Origin: Larix kaempferi
Taxonomy: Eukaryota > Streptophyta > Pinopsida > Pinales > Pinaceae
Direction: 5' to 3'
Assembly (NCBI GenBank): GCA_027924585.1
Contig: BSBM01001383.1
Span: 1,277,001-1,341,000 of the forward strand
DNA: 64,000 nt
Shown in pieces: positions 60,308 to 64,000 of this stretch. How positions within the stretch are numbered: position 1 is the first letter of the stretch; the number at the start of each line of letters is the position of its first letter. The position numbers and the translations under genes are program-made. The notes beneath the pieces are model-generated. The model searched no databases. It was not told where the DNA came from and saw only the letters and a program-made list of their open reading frames with translations.

Positions 60308-60626
60308 TGTTAGAAACGGGTGACAACCGGCTATGACGGTAACTATGTAACTGACTAACTAAATATGCAGTTATTAGTAACCGTGTAAGAAATGTATATG
60401 TTTCTTGTATTCTCGTAAGAGAAGATATTGGAGAGTTGAGAGTTGTTGTATTCTTCAATTGTTGAATAATAAGAAGACCGATACCATTGCTCCGTGGATG
60501 TTTCCCTAAGAAGAGAGGGTTTTACCACGTAAATCTCTGCGTATATATCATGTGTGTGTATTTATTTCCTTTCTTGTTTTATTTGCTTCCGCTGCATATT
60601 GTGTTTTGTGGCTGTTAGATCCAACA
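60308..60626 (+). repeat. Element H 5' LTR
   Basis: 319 bp, TGTTAGAAACGGG...AGATCCAACA. The outer end is set by TGTTAG mirrored in CCAACA and the inner end by the primer site two bases on. The partner LTR is outside the window. Confidence 0.85.
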
Positions 60627-60628
60627 AG

Positions 60629-60640
60629 TGGTATCAGAGC
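60629..60640 (+). other. Element H primer-binding site (tRNA-Met type)
   Basis: TGGTATCAGAGC followed by TTGGTAGAAAGCC. Confidence 0.92.
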
Positions 60641-61238
60641 TTGGTAGAAAGCCACAGAGAACGAGAAAGCCAAATGATCATTGTTCGTTTTACGGGTCAA
60701 AAGTTACCGGAGGAGAGAAGCCTAAAGCCTGAGGAGAAGGGGCGGTAATCTTCAACTACCGTGGGTCCATTGCTTAGCCAGGCGCGGTAGTATTGAGGCA
60801 CACTTATGAAACTCAAATTTTGGAAATTACCGCGGCACATTACCATCTTTCTGTTTGAGGTAAAGCGTGAAAGTTTTCTTTTGGGTTAAATCATGATCGG
60901 TAAAGTATTCATTTGAGGTTTCTTCAAATTGAATAAAGGTATTTAATGAGTGGATGCACAAATATGGTTTGAGTTTTATATATATTTAAAAAGGTGAATA
61001 TATATTGGAGCCATGATTATAAAAAGGGAGTTATAAGGGATGGTTTATTAAAAAGTTTTTAGCTATAAGGTTTCAAGGTGGGAGTTATAAGGTATTTTTT
61101 GATTGTTTAAAAAAAATAAAAATAAAACCTTTATTCCATTGTTTTTTGGAATTTTAAAATTATAAAACCTTTATTCCATTATTTTAAAAAAGAGGTTTCC
61201 CTTATCAAGTTTTTTGACCTGGTGTTTTTCTTGAGAAA
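60641..61238 (+). other. Element H leader
   Basis: About 600 bases between primer site and gag ATG. No domain recognised; a T- and A-rich second half. Confidence 0.7.
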
Positions 61239-64000
61239 ATGGCAAAAACGCAGAGTGTTAAGTTTGAAATTGAGAAGTTCAATGGGAGCAATAATTTCGA
61301 CTTGTGGAAGGTCAAGATGCGGGATATGGTTGTGCAGCAAGGAGTGGCGAAGGCACTGGCAAGAAAAATAAAGAAACCCACAGATATTTCAGATGGAGAC
61401 TGGAGCGAGATGGATGAAAGAGCTCTCAGTGCTATTCATCTGTGCTTGGCCGACGATGTTTTATTTAACATCGTGTCAGAAACTACAACAGCAGGTCTCT
61501 GGACAAAGTTGGAAAGTTTGTACATGACTAAATCCTTGACGAATAAAATCCTCTTGAAGCGGCAGTTGTTTACCTTGCGTATGAAAGAAGGTACAAAGAT
61601 TTCTGAACACTTGAATGCGTTCAATACTCTTATTTGTCAGTTGACTAGTATGGAAGATATTATTAAATCTGAAGACAAGGCGATTTTACTGTTGTGCTCT
61701 CCGCTTGAGTCGTGGGCACATTTTGTAACCTCTATCATTTTTAGTTCTACTGAGTCTATTACCTTCGATGAAGTTGTGGGAGCCTTACTTTCTGAGGAAA
61801 CTCGAAAGAAATCTAGTCTTGAAACCTCGACATCAGAAGTAATGGTGGCCAGAGGAAGAACCAGTGAAAGAGGACAACATTCAAAGGGTACATCAAGGTC
61901 AAAGTCGAAGGGTAAAAAGAGTAAATTGAAGTGCTGGTACTGCAATAAAGCAGGACATCTGAAGAAAGATTGTTGGAAACGCAAGCGAGCTTCTGAGGAG
62001 GAGGACTCTACAAAGCAGGCGAACATAGCCGAGAATGATTCAGATATGATCGATGAGGTATTATCTAAATCTACTGTTTCACAATACCATTCTGACTGGT
62101 TAATTGATTCTGGAGCATCTCACCACATGTGTCTTCATAGAAATTGGTATTCGTCATACTAATTTATAGATGACGGGGTAGTTTATATGGGAAATAATGT
62201 TACATGTAAAACTGTTGGGGTAGGGAGTATCAGAATTAAAATGTATGATGGGACTGTTAGGACTCTAACAGATGTGAGACATGTACCTGAACTAAGGAAG
62301 AACTTGATATCAATGGGAGTTCTTGATGATGCTGGTTACAAGTTTACAGTTCAAGGTGGAGTTATGAAGGTATCGAAAGGTATCTTGGTTGTTATGAAAG
62401 CAAACAGAGTTGGGAACCTGTATAGACTTGAAGGGAGGACGGAAGTTGATCACGCAATAGTAGCATCAGTTGGTGCAACAGCAAACATCACTCGTCTATG
62501 GCATCAATGGTTAGGTCATATCAGTGAAAGAGGTATGAAGGTACTTGCTGATCGAAAGTTGCTTCCTAGTTTAAAATCTGTAGATTTGAAGTTTTGTGAG
62601 CACTGTATTTATGGTAAACAGGCTAGACAAAAACTTAAATCTGGAAAACACACTAGTAAAGGTATCCTAGACTACATACATTCTGATCTTTGGGGTCCAT
62701 ATCCAAAAATTTCTTATGGGGGATCGTCATATTTCGTCAGTTTTATAGATGATTACTCGAGGAAAGTTTGGATCTATTTATTAAAGAGAAAAGCTGATGT
62801 TTTTGATATATTTAAGCAGTTTAGAGCTTTGGTTGAGAAGAGCACTGGCAGGTTCATTAAATGTCTTAGAACAGATAATGGAACCGAATTTACTTCAAAG
62901 GAGTTTGATAATTATTGCAAGCAGGATGGGATTGAGAGGCATAAGACCACTGTTTACACTCCGCAGCAGAACGGCATTGCTGAACGCATGAACAGGACTC
63001 TTCTTGAAAGAGCAAGGAGTATGCTCAGTAATGCAAAGCTGCAACAGGAATTGTGGGGAGAGGCATTGCTTACAGCTTGTTACCTGGTCAATCGATTACC
63101 ATCAACAGCAATTGACTGCAAAATTCCAGAAGAGGTATGGACAGGTCAATCATGTGATTATTCTAATCTTAGAGTATTTGGTTGTGAAGCCTGTGCACTT
63201 ATTCTGAAAAATCAGCATTCCAAACTAGATCCTAAGTCAAGAAAATTGATCTTTGTTGGATATGGTGATGGTGTTAAGGGATATAGGTTGTGGAATCCTA
63301 CTGTCCACAAAATCATCATAAACAAAGATGTAAAATTTGATGAACTTTCTCTGACAAATTTAGATGTAAGTAATGATTTGAAACGGGCTAATGTACCACA
63401 GTTTCAGCAAATTCAGTTTGATACACAGTCATCTGCGAGGGGGACTCATGAGGATGTCCAGGAAGAGGATATTCATGAGGACACTCCTCAGGAAGAGGAT
63501 GAGCAGACAGAAATAGAGAAAATACCACAGCAAACTCTACGGAGATCTATGCGGAACAGAACTTTTCCAAAGAGGTATGATGATTTTGTTTTCATTTCTA
63601 ATGAAGGAGAACCTGGCAGTTATAAGGAAGCATTAGAAGTGTCTGACAGTGACAAATGGAAACATGCAATGAAAGAAGAAATGGATTCTTTGGAAAAGAA
63701 CAAAACGTGGGATATTGTGGAACTTCCAGAGAGTATGAAAGTGGTTGGCTGCAAATGGGTGTACAAACTGAAGAAAGGAGCTGATGAAACTGTTCCGAAG
63801 TACAAAGCGAGACTGGTTGCAAAAGGATTTTCTCAGAAAGCAGGTATTGACTTTCATGAGAGTTTTTCACCAGTTGTAAAACTTGTTTCTATCATAATTT
63901 TGTTAGCACTAGTTGCTTTATATGATTTGGAGTTAGAGCAGCTAGATGTCAAAACAACATTCTTACATGGAGATTTAGATGAGGAAATTTTCATGGAACA
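61239..64000 (+). pseudogene. Element H copia gag-pol, open to the window end apart from one TAA
   Basis: ATG at 61239 (MAKTQSVKFEIEKFNG). Gag: DLWKVKMRDMVVQQG, LFTLRMKEGTKISEHLNAF and a complete CCHC knuckle CWYCNKAGHLKKDC (residues 232-245). Protease: LIDSGASHHM (Asp near residue 290). TAA at 62160-62162 is the only stop, probably from CAA. The same frame continues: LWHQWLGHISERGMK (GAG-pre-integrase); integrase HSDLWGP, CLRTDNGTEF and YTPQQNGIAERMNRT with D, D, E; FVGYGDGVKGYRLWNP; then RT entry KYKARLVAKGFSQKAGIDFH and QLDVKTTFLHGDLDEE at the window edge. The active-site box and RNase H lie beyond. No frameshift seen in 2.76 kb. Confidence 0.92.

Larger units (their letters stand above)
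60308..64000 (+). mobile_element. Element H: Tork-like Ty1-copia retrotransposon, right part outside window
   Basis: LTR 60308-60626, Met-type primer site, leader, then a gag-pol frame running off the window end with only one stop. The 5' flank ATGGT (60303-60307) should recur after the 3' LTR. It is the best preserved element in the window. Confidence 0.92.

Overview
The window is plant nuclear DNA made almost entirely of LTR retrotransposons nested inside and beside one another. No intact host gene is visible. The only host-derived coding trace is a decayed leucine-rich-repeat stretch (about 56679-57300). Its CxKLKS-type repeats resemble the LRR tails of conifer TIR-NBS-LRR resistance genes. 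Together with LTRs over 4 kb long and heavy nesting, this suggests a large gymnosperm-like genome; that assignment is inference.

Layout, left to right. (1) Element F, bases 1-19284, minus strand, cut by the window start: an Athila/Tat-type Ty3-gypsy element with a tRNA-Asp-type primer site and a probable 4.2 kb 5' LTR. (2) Element E, 2036-11430, plus strand, sits inside F's reverse transcriptase with a perfect GGGAC target duplication. E is a non-autonomous LTR element with a gag/protease-like ORF, no reverse transcriptase, and non-coding parts full of short stem-loops. A solo copia LTR (7674-8268) is inserted in E. (3) An unassigned stretch, 19285-20095. (4) Element C, 20101-44717, minus strand: a chromodomain gypsy (Del/Tekay-like) with about 4.3 kb LTRs and target duplication ACCCA. 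Its 5' LTR is split by A (30557-36650, plus-strand chromodomain gypsy with 375 bp LTRs) and by B (38068-43183, minus-strand Tork-like copia). (5) An integrase C-terminal scrap of a further gypsy element (44723-45136). (6) Element D, 45137-56678, minus strand, a relative of C whose left LTR lost its outer half. (7) The LRR remnant, then AT-rich DNA with small tandem duplications (57300-60307). (8) Element H, 60308 to the window end, plus strand: a Tork-like copia that is almost intact in view.

Relative order of insertion: F before E before the solo LTR; C before A and B. Hand-compared LTR pairs agree with nesting: about 4% mismatch for C (one 350 bp stretch), 2.7% for A (10 of 375) and about 2.3% for B. 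The coding regions decay mostly by in-frame TAG codons where family members have CAG. This fits C-to-T change at methylated CHG sites.

The most unusual feature is element E. Its 3' non-coding region (6849-9186) is an array of stem-loops in which a loop core near CTCGTTAAA recurs while the arms change from unit to unit yet stay self-complementary. Further perfect stem-loops occur in its LTR and leader.
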